Assembly (NCBI GenBank): GCA_003023165.1
Contig: PXSD01000047.1
Location: 1-15,039 of the forward strand
Length of the DNA: 15,039 nt
DNA from: Halobacteriales archaeon QS_9_67_15
Lineage (GTDB): Archaea; Halobacteriota; Halobacteria; Halobacteriales; Haloarculaceae
Direction: 5' to 3'
Under the pieces are notes generated by a model. It saw only the letters and a program-made list of their open reading frames with translations. It made no database searches and was not told the origin of the DNA. How positions within the stretch are numbered: the stretch's first letter is position 1; each line of letters begins with the position of its first letter. Shown in pieces: positions 1 through 5,656 of the stretch. A program made the translations under genes and the position numbers.

Positions 1-113
1 AGGAGCTCCTCGATCGTGCGCAGCGACGCGCCGAAGCCAACGATCGGAAGACGGTCCAGCCGCGCGACCTGTAAGGTCGGACACCTTCTGAGTTTTTTGT
101 GAGGGGTACTCAT
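1..113 (-). CDS. 5' end of an unidentified gene, running off the window
   Basis: An open frame runs leftward from an ATG at 113 to the window edge and gives 37 residues. Its codons mostly end in G or C, as expected of a real haloarchaeal gene. The later part reads ARLDRLPIVGFGASLRTIEEL, which looks like ordinary protein, but I do not recognise a family from so little. The start is uncertain. The AT-rich block that could serve as a TATA box (about 116-134) lies closer to this ATG than the usual 25-30 bp, so the true start could be further left. The ATG lies inside the left arm of the inverted repeat described separately. Confidence 0.4.
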   Translation of the reverse strand, partial: MSTPHKKLRRCPTLQVARLDRLPIVGFGASLRTIEEL

Positions 114-195
114 ACGGATTATTGTAGATTATTTCCGGATAGCGCCGACCCCAGGGTCGGCGCGTACCGGTACATCGCGACAATAATCCGTATGA
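110..195. repeat. 86-bp dyad-symmetric spacer with nested inverted repeats
   Basis: Positions 110-125 and 180-195 form a perfect 16-bp inverted repeat (left arm TCATACGGATTATTGT). Inside it, 142-151 and 154-163 form a perfect 10-bp inverted repeat (GCGCCGACCC and its complement), and 135-138 pairs with 167-170. All three share one axis between 152 and 153. Each outer arm holds an ATAATCC element followed by ATG, pointing outward. This could be an operator for a divergent promoter pair or the relic of a small palindromic element. I see no target-site duplication next to the arms. Confidence 0.8.
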
Positions 196-290
196 CGGCT
201 CGCCGCCCGCCGTTTCGCTCGGGTCGGCCGTCGCGGCGATGCCGTCCGGGAGTACAGTTTTCACGGCGGGGGTCTAACGGTCGCTCATGA
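192..290 (+). CDS. possible 32-codon upstream ORF ending inside the trkA start
   Basis: The ATG at 192, in the right arm of the inverted repeat, opens a 32-codon frame. It ends at TGA 288-290, which overlaps the trkA start codon at 287 in an ATGA arrangement. The product would be rich in Arg and Ser and resembles no protein I know. GC-rich DNA often gives chance frames of this composition, so the case rests only on the ATGA overlap and on the mirrored start in the left arm. It may equally be untranslated leader. Confidence 0.2.
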   Translation: MTARRPPFRSGRPSRRCRPGVQFSRRGSNGRS

Positions 291-955
291 AGTTCGTCAT
301 CGTCGGATTCGGCCGCGTCGGGATGCGGACAGCTCGTATCCTGCAGAGCGAGGGCCACGACCTCGTGGTCGTCGACAACGACCCGAAGAAGGTCGACCGA
401 GCCGGGGACGAGGGGTTCACCGTCGTCGAGGGCGACGCCGCCGACGAGGGGACACTCGAGGAAGCGGGCACTGAGGACGCCGACGCCGTCGCCGCGCTGA
501 CGGGCGACCTCAACACCAACTTCTCGGCGTGTATGTTCGGCAAGCACTACGGCCTGCGGACTGTGCTGCGCATCGACGAGGACTACCGCCAGGAGATCTA
601 CGAGAAGTACGCCGAGGATGTCGACGAGATCATCTACCCCGAGCGGCTGGGTGCCGCCGGGGCCAAGACCGCGCTGCTCGGGGGCAACTTCAACGTGCTC
701 GCCGACCTCACCGAGGAACTGTCGATCGCGAGCGTCACCATCCCCGAGGGGTCGCCGCTCGTCGGTCGGCGCGTCGTCGAGGTCGACCTCCGGGGCGACG
801 CCCACATTTACGCGCACGGGCGGCGGGACGAACCCATGGAGATCCCGCTCCCCCAGACTCGCATCGAGGCCGGCGACGACGTGGCGCTGATGGCCGCACC
901 TGCGGACCTGCCGGAGATCCGGACGTTCCTCCGCGGCGAGGACGCCGCGACCTGA
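287..955 (+). CDS. trkA: TrkA-family RCK protein, regulator of potassium transport
   Basis: This 222-residue cytoplasmic protein has the two-part layout of TrkA/KtrA regulators, which bind NAD(H) or ATP and gate a Trk/Ktr membrane channel. Residues 1 to about 118 are an RCK_N Rossmann domain with the GFGRVG dinucleotide loop (7-12) and an acidic residue ending strand 2 (VVVD, Asp30). Residues from about 138 to 220 are an RCK_C ligand domain with the usual PEGSPLVGRRVVEVDLR pattern. The length is normal for a single-RCK subunit. No Trk membrane subunit lies in the window, so its partner is elsewhere. The start at 287 is fixed by the Rossmann strand MKFVIVGFG. The 5' side carries the dyad-symmetric spacer, which may control it. 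Confidence 0.93.
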   Translation: MKFVIVGFGRVGMRTARILQSEGHDLVVVDNDPKKVDRAGDEGFTVVEGDAADEGTLEEAGTEDADAVAALTGDLNTNFSACMFGKHYGLRTVLRIDEDYRQEIYEKYAEDVDEIIYPERLGAAGAKTALLGGNFNVLADLTEELSIASVTIPEGSPLVGRRVVEVDLRGDAHIYAHGRRDEPMEIPLPQTRIEAGDDVALMAAPADLPEIRTFLRGEDAAT

Positions 956-990
956 CCCGGCGCGGTCGCTCTCGGGACGCGCCTCGAAGC

Positions 991-1016
991 CGCGGTCGCG
1001 GTCGGACGCGACCGCG
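991..1016. terminator. GC hairpin downstream of trkA
   Basis: Positions 991-1000 and 1007-1016 form a perfect 10-bp stem around a 6-base loop, 36 bp after the trkA stop. It has no T-run, so it may be an mRNA 3'-end structure, not a factor-independent terminator. I find no convincing gene in the rest of the 956-1231 spacer. Confidence 0.35.
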
Positions 1017-1200
1017 AGGGCGTCTTGGAACGGTGTGGGTCGGGCGCGCTGTGGGAAGGATGGGAAATGAGGCCGTCGCCGCGCGCCCATGCTAGCCTGC
1101 GCCACCTGTCTACGTAAAGGCCCGTCAGACGGAGAGCAGACGCCGCGCGGTCCCGCGACCGTCGCCGCTTCCGGTCTCGACGAGGTCGTCGATCCGTACG

Positions 1201-1206
1201 TTTTAC
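1201..1206 (+). promoter_or_regulatory. TATA-like box for the small-protein/PIN cassette
   Basis: TTTTAC lies 26-31 bp before the ATG at 1232. This is the standard spacing for a leaderless haloarchaeal transcript. Confidence 0.55.
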
Positions 1207-1231
1207 CCCCGAGAACACCCTTCAGTCGGCC

Positions 1232-1345
1232 ATGTCCTGGCGCGAGTTGTTCGAGCGGGCGGCCGACCACGACGCGACCATCGAGGAGGTGCAGGCGGCC
1301 GTCGCTCGCCGACGCGAGACGGACGACGGGGAGTCGGGGTCGTGA
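1232..1345 (+). CDS. 37-residue acidic helical protein, partner of the PIN-like gene
   Basis: This short reading frame encodes MSWRELFERAADHD followed by a helix (IEEVQAAVARRRE) and a charged tail. It has no cysteines and no membrane segment. A well-placed TATA-like box supports it. Its TGA (1343-1345) overlaps the GTG start of the next gene in a GTGA arrangement, so the two are almost certainly translated together. A small charged protein encoded directly before a PIN-fold protein fits the layout of VapBC-type antitoxin/toxin pairs. However, it is shorter than known VapB proteins and shows no clear DNA-binding domain, so the antitoxin role is inference from layout only. Confidence 0.7.
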   Translation: MSWRELFERAADHDATIEEVQAAVARRRETDDGESGS

Positions 1346-1812
1346 CCGACGCGAGTCCCGCCCGGGTCGTCGCCGACGCGGACGTGCTCGCGGCGGACCT
1401 GTTCGTCGACGGCGACGCGCGGGCGGCGCTGGACCACGTGCGGGCGCACTCGTGGGTGACCCTCGTCGCCAGCGATCCGCTCCTGGACGACGCCCAGACG
1501 GTGATAACGGACCTCGGCGACGCCGACCTCGCGGCGGACTGGCGCGAGCGGATCGAGGCGCTCCGCGAGCGGGTCGACCACCCCGAGGGGGACCGGCCGG
1601 CGCTGGCGTCGGCGCTCTACGGCGGTGCGATGCACGTGCTCACCTTCGACGACGACCTGCAGACCGCGGCCGCCGGCGCGGCGATCCGCGACCGCGTCGA
1701 GACGAGCGTCAAGGACCCGACGGCGTTCGCGGCGCTGTTCGACCCGGAGTCGCTGTACGGTGTCGTCGCGGACGGCGAGTATTCCGGACCCGACCGGGAC
1801 CCGCGGGCGTGA
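1342..1812 (+). CDS. PIN-like domain protein, candidate ribonuclease
   Basis: This 156-residue protein opens with the PIN-type strand RVVADADVLAADLF, with acidic residues at Asp12 and Asp14. It has a central helical part, an Asp near residue 84 (GDRPALASALYGGA) and the strand VLTFDDDL (99-106), matching the late acidic cluster of PIN nucleases. PIN domains use such residues to bind Mg2+ and cut RNA. The family appears to be a haloarchaeal one of unproven activity. The GTG start overlaps the preceding small gene, which points to a two-gene unit. The stop at 1812 directly abuts the stop of the convergent acetyltransferase gene at 1813, with no spacer. The PIN fold is likely; toxin function is inference. 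Confidence 0.78.
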   Translation: MTDASPARVVADADVLAADLFVDGDARAALDHVRAHSWVTLVASDPLLDDAQTVITDLGDADLAADWRERIEALRERVDHPEGDRPALASALYGGAMHVLTFDDDLQTAAAGAAIRDRVETSVKDPTAFAALFDPESLYGVVADGEYSGPDRDPRA

Positions 1813-2337
1813 TTACAGTTCCTTTCGCAGCAGCAGGCAGTCGAGTTCGACGCCGCGGCTGGTCTCGTGCGTGACCTCGCGGACGCGCTCGTACCCGACC
1901 CGTTCGTAGAAGCCGACGGCGTTCAGCGACGCGGTCAGTGTGAGTTCTCCCAGTTTCCTGCCGCGAGCGTACCCCTCCAGACTTGCCAGTATCGCGGACC
2001 CGACCCCCGACCGGGCGTGGTCCGGATGGACGTAGACCGCGATCACTTCCCCCTCCGCTTCGGCTTCAGTCACGTCCAGGCGACCGAATCCGGCGACCGG
2101 CGAGGTGTCGGCGTTCGCGTCGGTGTCGCGACTGTCCGGTCCGGGATCGCGCTCGGCGACGACCCAGTCGGTGTCGGGGTCGTCGAGTCCCTCCAGCGAG
2201 TGGTCGTCACCGCGGTCGGCCCACGCGGCGACGGCGCGCTCCTCGTAGGCCTCGGGACCGAACGCCTCGATGGCCGCGACGTGCGTCTCACGGAGCGGTT
2301 CCGTGTCGGCTTCCCGTGCCGGTCGAACCAGTGTCAC
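1813..2337 (-). CDS. GNAT-family N-acetyltransferase
   Basis: This 174-residue protein shows the GNAT fold, which transfers an acetyl group from acetyl-CoA to an amine. The acetyl-CoA binding motif is VYVHPDHARSGVGSAIL (101-117), where ARSGVGS gives the R-x-x-G-x-G/A loop. It is followed by LNAVGFYERVGYE (138-150), the motif B tyrosine region. Length is normal. An acidic low-complexity stretch (about 63-80) lies before strand 4 and is probably a surface loop. The substrate cannot be told from the sequence. The start is a GTG at 2337, giving MTLVRPA at the usual first strand. The gene lies downstream of rdgB on the same strand (66-bp gap) and could be cotranscribed with it. Confidence 0.88.
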   Translation of the reverse strand: MTLVRPAREADTEPLRETHVAAIEAFGPEAYEERAVAAWADRGDDHSLEGLDDPDTDWVVAERDPGPDSRDTDANADTSPVAGFGRLDVTEAEAEGEVIAVYVHPDHARSGVGSAILASLEGYARGRKLGELTLTASLNAVGFYERVGYERVREVTHETSRGVELDCLLLRKEL

Positions 2338-2403
2338 GGTCGTGTTTCGACGGGCACGGCAAAGAACGTCCTGCCGTCGTCGGTGTCGAGTGGCTGGCCG
2401 TGC

Positions 2404-3132
2404 TCACTCGGTCGTGTCGCGCGTCTCTAGCCACTCGGCGAACTTCGCGAGCGCGCGACCGCGGTGGGAGACGGCGTTCTTCTCGTCGGGGTCCATCTCC
2501 GCGAAGGTGCGGTCGTCGTACTCGAAGATGGGGTCGTAGCCGAAGCCGCCGTCGCCGCGGGGCGCCACGACCTCGCCGGGGACGACCCCGTAGAAGAGTT
2601 TCACCGGCAGGTCCTCGGACTCGCGGACCTGCTCGTCGGTCGTCGCCGCGCCGCGCTCGTCGGCCGAGAGGTCCTGCCCTCTGCGGTCTCGGGTCGCTCC
2701 GCTCCCCGCTCGCTCGTTCGGAGACCGCTCCTCGCTGTCGCGGTCTCTCTGTTCCTCTCGGTCGACCGGTTCCGGCGTCGCCTCGAAGTCCCCGCCGTCG
2801 CAGTAGGCGACGACGCCCCGGAAGCTCGCCGCGCGGTCGTCTTCCTCGCTCGCGAGCCGCCAGACCCGCTCGACGCCGACGGTGTCGTGGACGTACGAGG
2901 AGTAGGGGCCGGGGAACCCGTCGAAGGCGTCGACGAAGAGGCCGGCGTCGTCGACGAAGACCGGTTCGTCGGCGTACCTGTAGGCCGCTCGCGCCTTGTG
3001 GGCCGCGATAGCGCCTGGGTCCGCGCTCTGGATCTCCGGCGTGTCGAAGTCGAGCTGTTCGACCGGCTCCGCGAGGTACTCCCGCGCTTCGTTGACCTTC
3101 CCGGGGTTGGTCGTGACGAACTTGAGGGCCAT
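2404..3132 (-). CDS. rdgB: XTP/dITP diphosphatase (RdgB/HAM1 family) with a disordered insertion
   Basis: The enzyme hydrolyses non-canonical purine triphosphates (dITP, XTP, ITP) to monophosphates and so keeps them out of DNA and RNA. Family motifs are present: TTNPGK (7-12), VDDAGL (60-65), GFPGPYSSY (72-80), GGFGYDPIF (195-203) and SHRGRAL (222-228). I chose the ATG at 3132 because MALKFVTTNPGK is the family's first strand; longer in-frame starts add unrelated residues. The protein has 242 residues against about 190-200 usually. The excess is a charged, Arg/Glu/Asp-rich segment at roughly 116-176, between the strand ending AYCDGGD and the strand VKLFYGVVPGEVV. The catalytic residues lie outside it, so activity is probably kept. 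The insert DNA contains a palindromic repeat described separately. Confidence 0.93.
   Translation of the reverse strand: MALKFVTTNPGKVNEAREYLAEPVEQLDFDTPEIQSADPGAIAAHKARAAYRYADEPVFVDDAGLFVDAFDGFPGPYSSYVHDTVGVERVWRLASEEDDRAASFRGVVAYCDGGDFEATPEPVDREEQRDRDSEERSPNERAGSGATRDRRGQDLSADERGAATTDEQVRESEDLPVKLFYGVVPGEVVAPRGDGGFGYDPIFEYDDRTFAEMDPDEKNAVSHRGRALAKFAEWLETRDTTE
2683..2728. repeat. Palindromic repeat inside rdgB
   Basis: GCGGTCTC at 2683-2690 and its complement GAGACCGC at 2721-2728 bracket 30 bp of simple CGCTC-type sequence. The block codes for part of the extra segment of RdgB. The 21-bp inner part at 2693-2713 recurs with one mismatch at 11704-11724, and CTGCGGTCTC (2681-2690) recurs exactly at 11652-11661. 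This suggests a dispersed repeat family. Confidence 0.65.
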
Positions 3133-3247
3133 ACCCGAGAACTGCGCCCGCCCGGGCAAAGTCGCGTCGGTTCTCGCCGGGGCACCCGCCTCCGCGATGG
3201 CCGCACGGCTCTCGGCGCGTCGTCTCGGGAGAATCGGACCGCGGTCG

Positions 3248-3523
3248 TCAGTCTTCGACGACGACTTCGACTGGCTCCTCGTCCTCGTCGAACTCCGCCG
3301 TCCCGGCGCTCTGGCTCTGTTGCCACCAGAGGCCGCTGGCGACGGCGAGGACGACCCACGAGCGCCAGTTGGCGAGGTTCAGGGTGTAGCCGACGCCGAA
3401 GGGCTTCTCGACGAGCATCCCCTCGCCGGGCTGCCAGTACGTCGAGAGCATGCGCTTGAGGCTCGGCTGCTCGAAGTTGTACGGAACGCCGAAGAGCGAC
3501 CCCGAAGTGGGCTTGTCGACCAT
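3248..3523 (-). CDS. Small membrane-associated protein, DUF5808-like
   Basis: This 91-residue protein starts at the ATG at 3523, supported by a TATA-like box 23-28 bp upstream. Its middle part, from about FGVPYNF to FGVGYTLNLANWRSW, carries the G-x-T-L-N pattern I associate with DUF5808. I have not been able to confirm the family. After it comes one hydrophobic stretch (SWVVLAVASGLWW), probably a membrane helix, and then an acidic tail ending VEVVVED. The function is unknown. The gene lies between rdgB and the propeller gene on the same strand, but its own promoter suggests independent transcription. Confidence 0.8.
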   Translation of the reverse strand: MVDKPTSGSLFGVPYNFEQPSLKRMLSTYWQPGEGMLVEKPFGVGYTLNLANWRSWVVLAVASGLWWQQSQSAGTAEFDEDEEPVEVVVED

Positions 3524-3545
3524 ATGCCACAGTACGGTCGGCCCC

Positions 3546-3551
3546 GTTAAG
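3546..3551 (-). promoter_or_regulatory. TATA-like box for the DUF5808-like gene
   Basis: Read on the minus strand the box is CTTAAC, 23-28 bp before the ATG at 3523, fitting a leaderless transcript. Confidence 0.5.
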
Positions 3552-3633
3552 TGGTTTTCCACCCGCGTGCGACCGGTCCGTCCCGCTCGCCTCTCCCGAG
3601 TGAACCCGGACTGTCTGTCGGTGCTCGGACCGC

Positions 3634-5100
3634 TCAGGCCCCTTCGGTCCCGTCGTCGCCGGTCGAACCAGTGCGGCGTCGCTGCCACGCCCCGACTCCG
3701 AGCGCACCGAGCGCGCCGAGCGCGCCGAAGCCTGACCCGTCGCCGTCGGTGGCGCCGTCGCTCGGCGTCCCGGACGACTGACCGTCGCCGGGTGCTGTCG
3801 CGCTCGTCGAGTCGCCGCCGCTCGGGTCGCCGACGGCGTAGACGCGGCTGTCGCTGCTCCCGACGAAGACGGCGTCGGCGGTCACGGCCGGCGACGAGAG
3901 GACGGCCTCACCGGTCTCGACGGTGAACAGTTCGCCGCCCGACGCGCGGTCGATGGCGTGGAGCTTGTCGTCGGCGCTGCCGACGTAGACCGTGTTCGGC
4001 GTGACCGCGGGCGAGGAGAATATCTGGTCTTCGGTCGCGTAGGACCATTCGATGTCGCCGTTCTCGACGTCGAGCGCCCAGAGCGTGTTGTCGAAGCCGG
4101 CGACGCAGACGGTCCCGTCGTCGACGACCGGCGAGGAGAGGATGGCGCCGTCGAACTCGCGACCCCAGACGAGCTCCGCCGTTCCGGTGTCGACCGCGTA
4201 GAAGACGCGGGCGTAGTCACCGAAGTAGACGACGCCGTCGACGACCGTGGGCGAACAGGCGACTTCGCCGCCCGCGGGATACTCGTTCACCTGTTCGCCC
4301 GACGCGGCGTCGAGCGCGACGACGCTCCCGGTGCGGTCGTCGTCCCACGTCCCGACGTAGACGGTGTCGTCGGCGACGGCGGCGGTCGAGTCGACGCGGT
4401 CGCCGACGGACCGCTGCCAGCGTTTTTCGCCCGCCGTGTCGACGGCGTACATCGACCCGTTCTGGGAGCCGAAATAGAGCGTCTCGTCGCGGTAGGTCGG
4501 CGAGGCGAACACCGTCCCGTCGGCCTCGAAAACCCACTCGCGGTCGCCGCTGTCGGCGTCGACGGCGTGGAGGCGCTCGTCGTGACTCCCGACGTAGACG
4601 GTCCCGTCGACGACCGCCGGTGACGACATCACCTCCTCGTCCGTCTCGTAGCTCCACGTCTCCTCGCCGCTGACGGCGTCGATGGCGTAGAGTGTGCCGC
4701 CGTTGTTCCCGACGTAGACGGTCCCGTCGACGACCGCCGGCGAGGAGACGACGTTGTCGCCCGGGTCGTCGGGCGCGTCTTCGTACGGCGTCCCGGTCGC
4801 GGGCGGCGTGCCGGTCGACTGTCCCGGGCCGGCGGTGTCGTACTCCCACGCGACCGTCCCGTCGTTCGGGCCGAGTGTCTCCGTCAACCCGCTGTTGGTC
4901 GCGTCGGCCTGGAACTGCGGCCACCGCTTCGAGGAGACGTCGGACTGCTGCACTGCGGGCGAGTCGGGCGCGACGGCTCCGGTCTCGTCGGTCGCTGCGG
5001 CTCCGGTCCCCGTCACGCCACCGAGCGTCGCGAGGGCGAGCGCGCCCGTCCCGGCACGACGCAGGAGGGCCCGCCGGCGACAGGTCTGTTGGTCGTCCAT
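3634..5100 (-). CDS. Tat-exported PQQ-like beta-propeller protein with a C-terminal anchor
   Basis: The 488-residue protein starts with a twin-arginine signal (RRRALLRRAG, residues 8-17, then an Ala/Gly/Leu-rich stretch to about 36), so it is exported folded. Residues from about 110 to 430 hold some eight repeats of about 40 residues built on SSPAVVDGTVYVG...LYAIDA.SGEETWSY. This is the BamB/PQQ-type propeller blade. No PQQ-dependent dehydrogenase catalytic part is evident, so a surface scaffold or binding role is more likely than an enzyme. A Ser/Gly/Thr/Asp-rich spacer leads to GSGFGALGALGALGVGAW followed by RRR (455-476). This has the layout of haloarchaeal PGF-CTERM anchors, but with SGF in place of PGF. 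It follows the UspA gene with a 39-bp gap. Confidence 0.9.
   Translation of the reverse strand: MDDQQTCRRRALLRRAGTGALALATLGGVTGTGAAATDETGAVAPDSPAVQQSDVSSKRWPQFQADATNSGLTETLGPNDGTVAWEYDTAGPGQSTGTPPATGTPYEDAPDDPGDNVVSSPAVVDGTVYVGNNGGTLYAIDAVSGEETWSYETDEEVMSSPAVVDGTVYVGSHDERLHAVDADSGDREWVFEADGTVFASPTYRDETLYFGSQNGSMYAVDTAGEKRWQRSVGDRVDSTAAVADDTVYVGTWDDDRTGSVVALDAASGEQVNEYPAGGEVACSPTVVDGVVYFGDYARVFYAVDTGTAELVWGREFDGAILSSPVVDDGTVCVAGFDNTLWALDVENGDIEWSYATEDQIFSSPAVTPNTVYVGSADDKLHAIDRASGGELFTVETGEAVLSSPAVTADAVFVGSSDSRVYAVGDPSGGDSTSATAPGDGQSSGTPSDGATDGDGSGFGALGALGALGVGAWQRRRTGSTGDDGTEGA
4587..4740 (-). repeat. Identical 34-bp blade repeat within the propeller gene
   Basis: Positions 4587-4620 and 4707-4740 are identical. 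They lie 120 bp, or 40 codons, apart, which is exactly one propeller blade. Both encode the PAVVDGTVYVG strand. Identity at every codon position points to recent blade duplication or gene conversion. Confidence 0.85.
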
Positions 5101-5139
5101 GTATGCGGGACAGGACGGCGACGCGGAGTAAGTCTTCCG

Positions 5140-5595
5140 CTAAGCCAGCAGGCTCGTCACGGGACCGTCGAAGTTGAGGATGACCGACTGCACGCGGTCG
5201 CCGAACACGGCCTTTCCGGTCGGCGAGCGCTTCTGCCCGGTGATGAACACGTGGTCGATGTCGTTGTTGTTCGCGACGTCGAGGATGCGGTCGGCCCCGC
5301 TCTTGCCGTCGCCGACCCGAGCACCGACGACCGCCCAGTCGACGTCGATGTCTGCCAGTACGTCTTCGGCCGTGTCGCTGGCCTGTCGCCTGGCCACGTC
5401 GATGACGACGCTGTCGTCGTAACTGGTCTGCTCCTCCTTGGCGACGACGTCCAGCGCCTCGCGAGCCTCCCTGAACTCGTCCGCGGTCATCAGCGAGAGG
5501 ATCGTCAGCGTCGCGTCGACGCCCCCGGCGAGTCTCCCCGCCTCGGCCAGCAGTTCCGTATTGTCGTCGTTGTAGACGACCAGTGGTCGGTCCAT
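5140..5595 (-). CDS. UspA-like universal stress protein
   Basis: This 151-residue cytoplasmic protein has a single Usp domain. It opens with the strand RPLVVYNDDN and has the middle strand DVDWAVVGARVG (84-95). It ends with GQKRSPTGKAVFGDRVQSV (120-138), which corresponds to the Usp nucleotide-binding signature in which Gly-x-x-Gly and Gly-Ser/Thr hold ATP phosphates. Here the last position is Asp133, so ATP binding may be altered. Usp proteins in haloarchaea are numerous and mostly uncharacterised. A strong TATA box gives the gene its own promoter. The downstream propeller gene may be read from the same transcript. Confidence 0.88.
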   Translation of the reverse strand: MDRPLVVYNDDNTELLAEAGRLAGGVDATLTILSLMTADEFREAREALDVVAKEEQTSYDDSVVIDVARRQASDTAEDVLADIDVDWAVVGARVGDGKSGADRILDVANNNDIDHVFITGQKRSPTGKAVFGDRVQSVILNFDGPVTSLLA

Positions 5596-5620
5596 CGTAT
5601 CCCTATGATCTTCGACTGCC

Positions 5621-5630
5621 TTTAAAAAGC
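5621..5630 (-). promoter_or_regulatory. Strong TATA box for the UspA gene
   Basis: On the minus strand the sequence is GCTTTTTAAA, 26-35 bp before the ATG at 5595. It is the clearest TATA box in the window. Confidence 0.7.
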
Positions 5631-5656
5631 ACTGGTATCCGATAACCGGCCTCGGC

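Noticed and set aside
92..97. Run of six T as a terminator
   Set aside because: It lies inside the putative leftward coding start, and nothing upstream on the plus strand within the window would need a terminator.
119..1270. Long minus-strand open frame opposite trkA
   Set aside because: It is a mirror frame of the trkA gene; its product is Arg/Gly/Pro-rich without any family motif, while trkA on the plus strand has clear domains.
1089..1874. Long plus-strand frame across the PIN-like gene
   Set aside because: Product is an Arg-rich low-complexity string produced by GC-rich DNA in the wrong frame; the overlapping PIN-like frame is better supported.
1983..3011. Plus-strand frame of 342 codons opposite the acetyltransferase and rdgB
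   Set aside because: Arg/Pro-rich antisense frame of two recognisable minus-strand genes.
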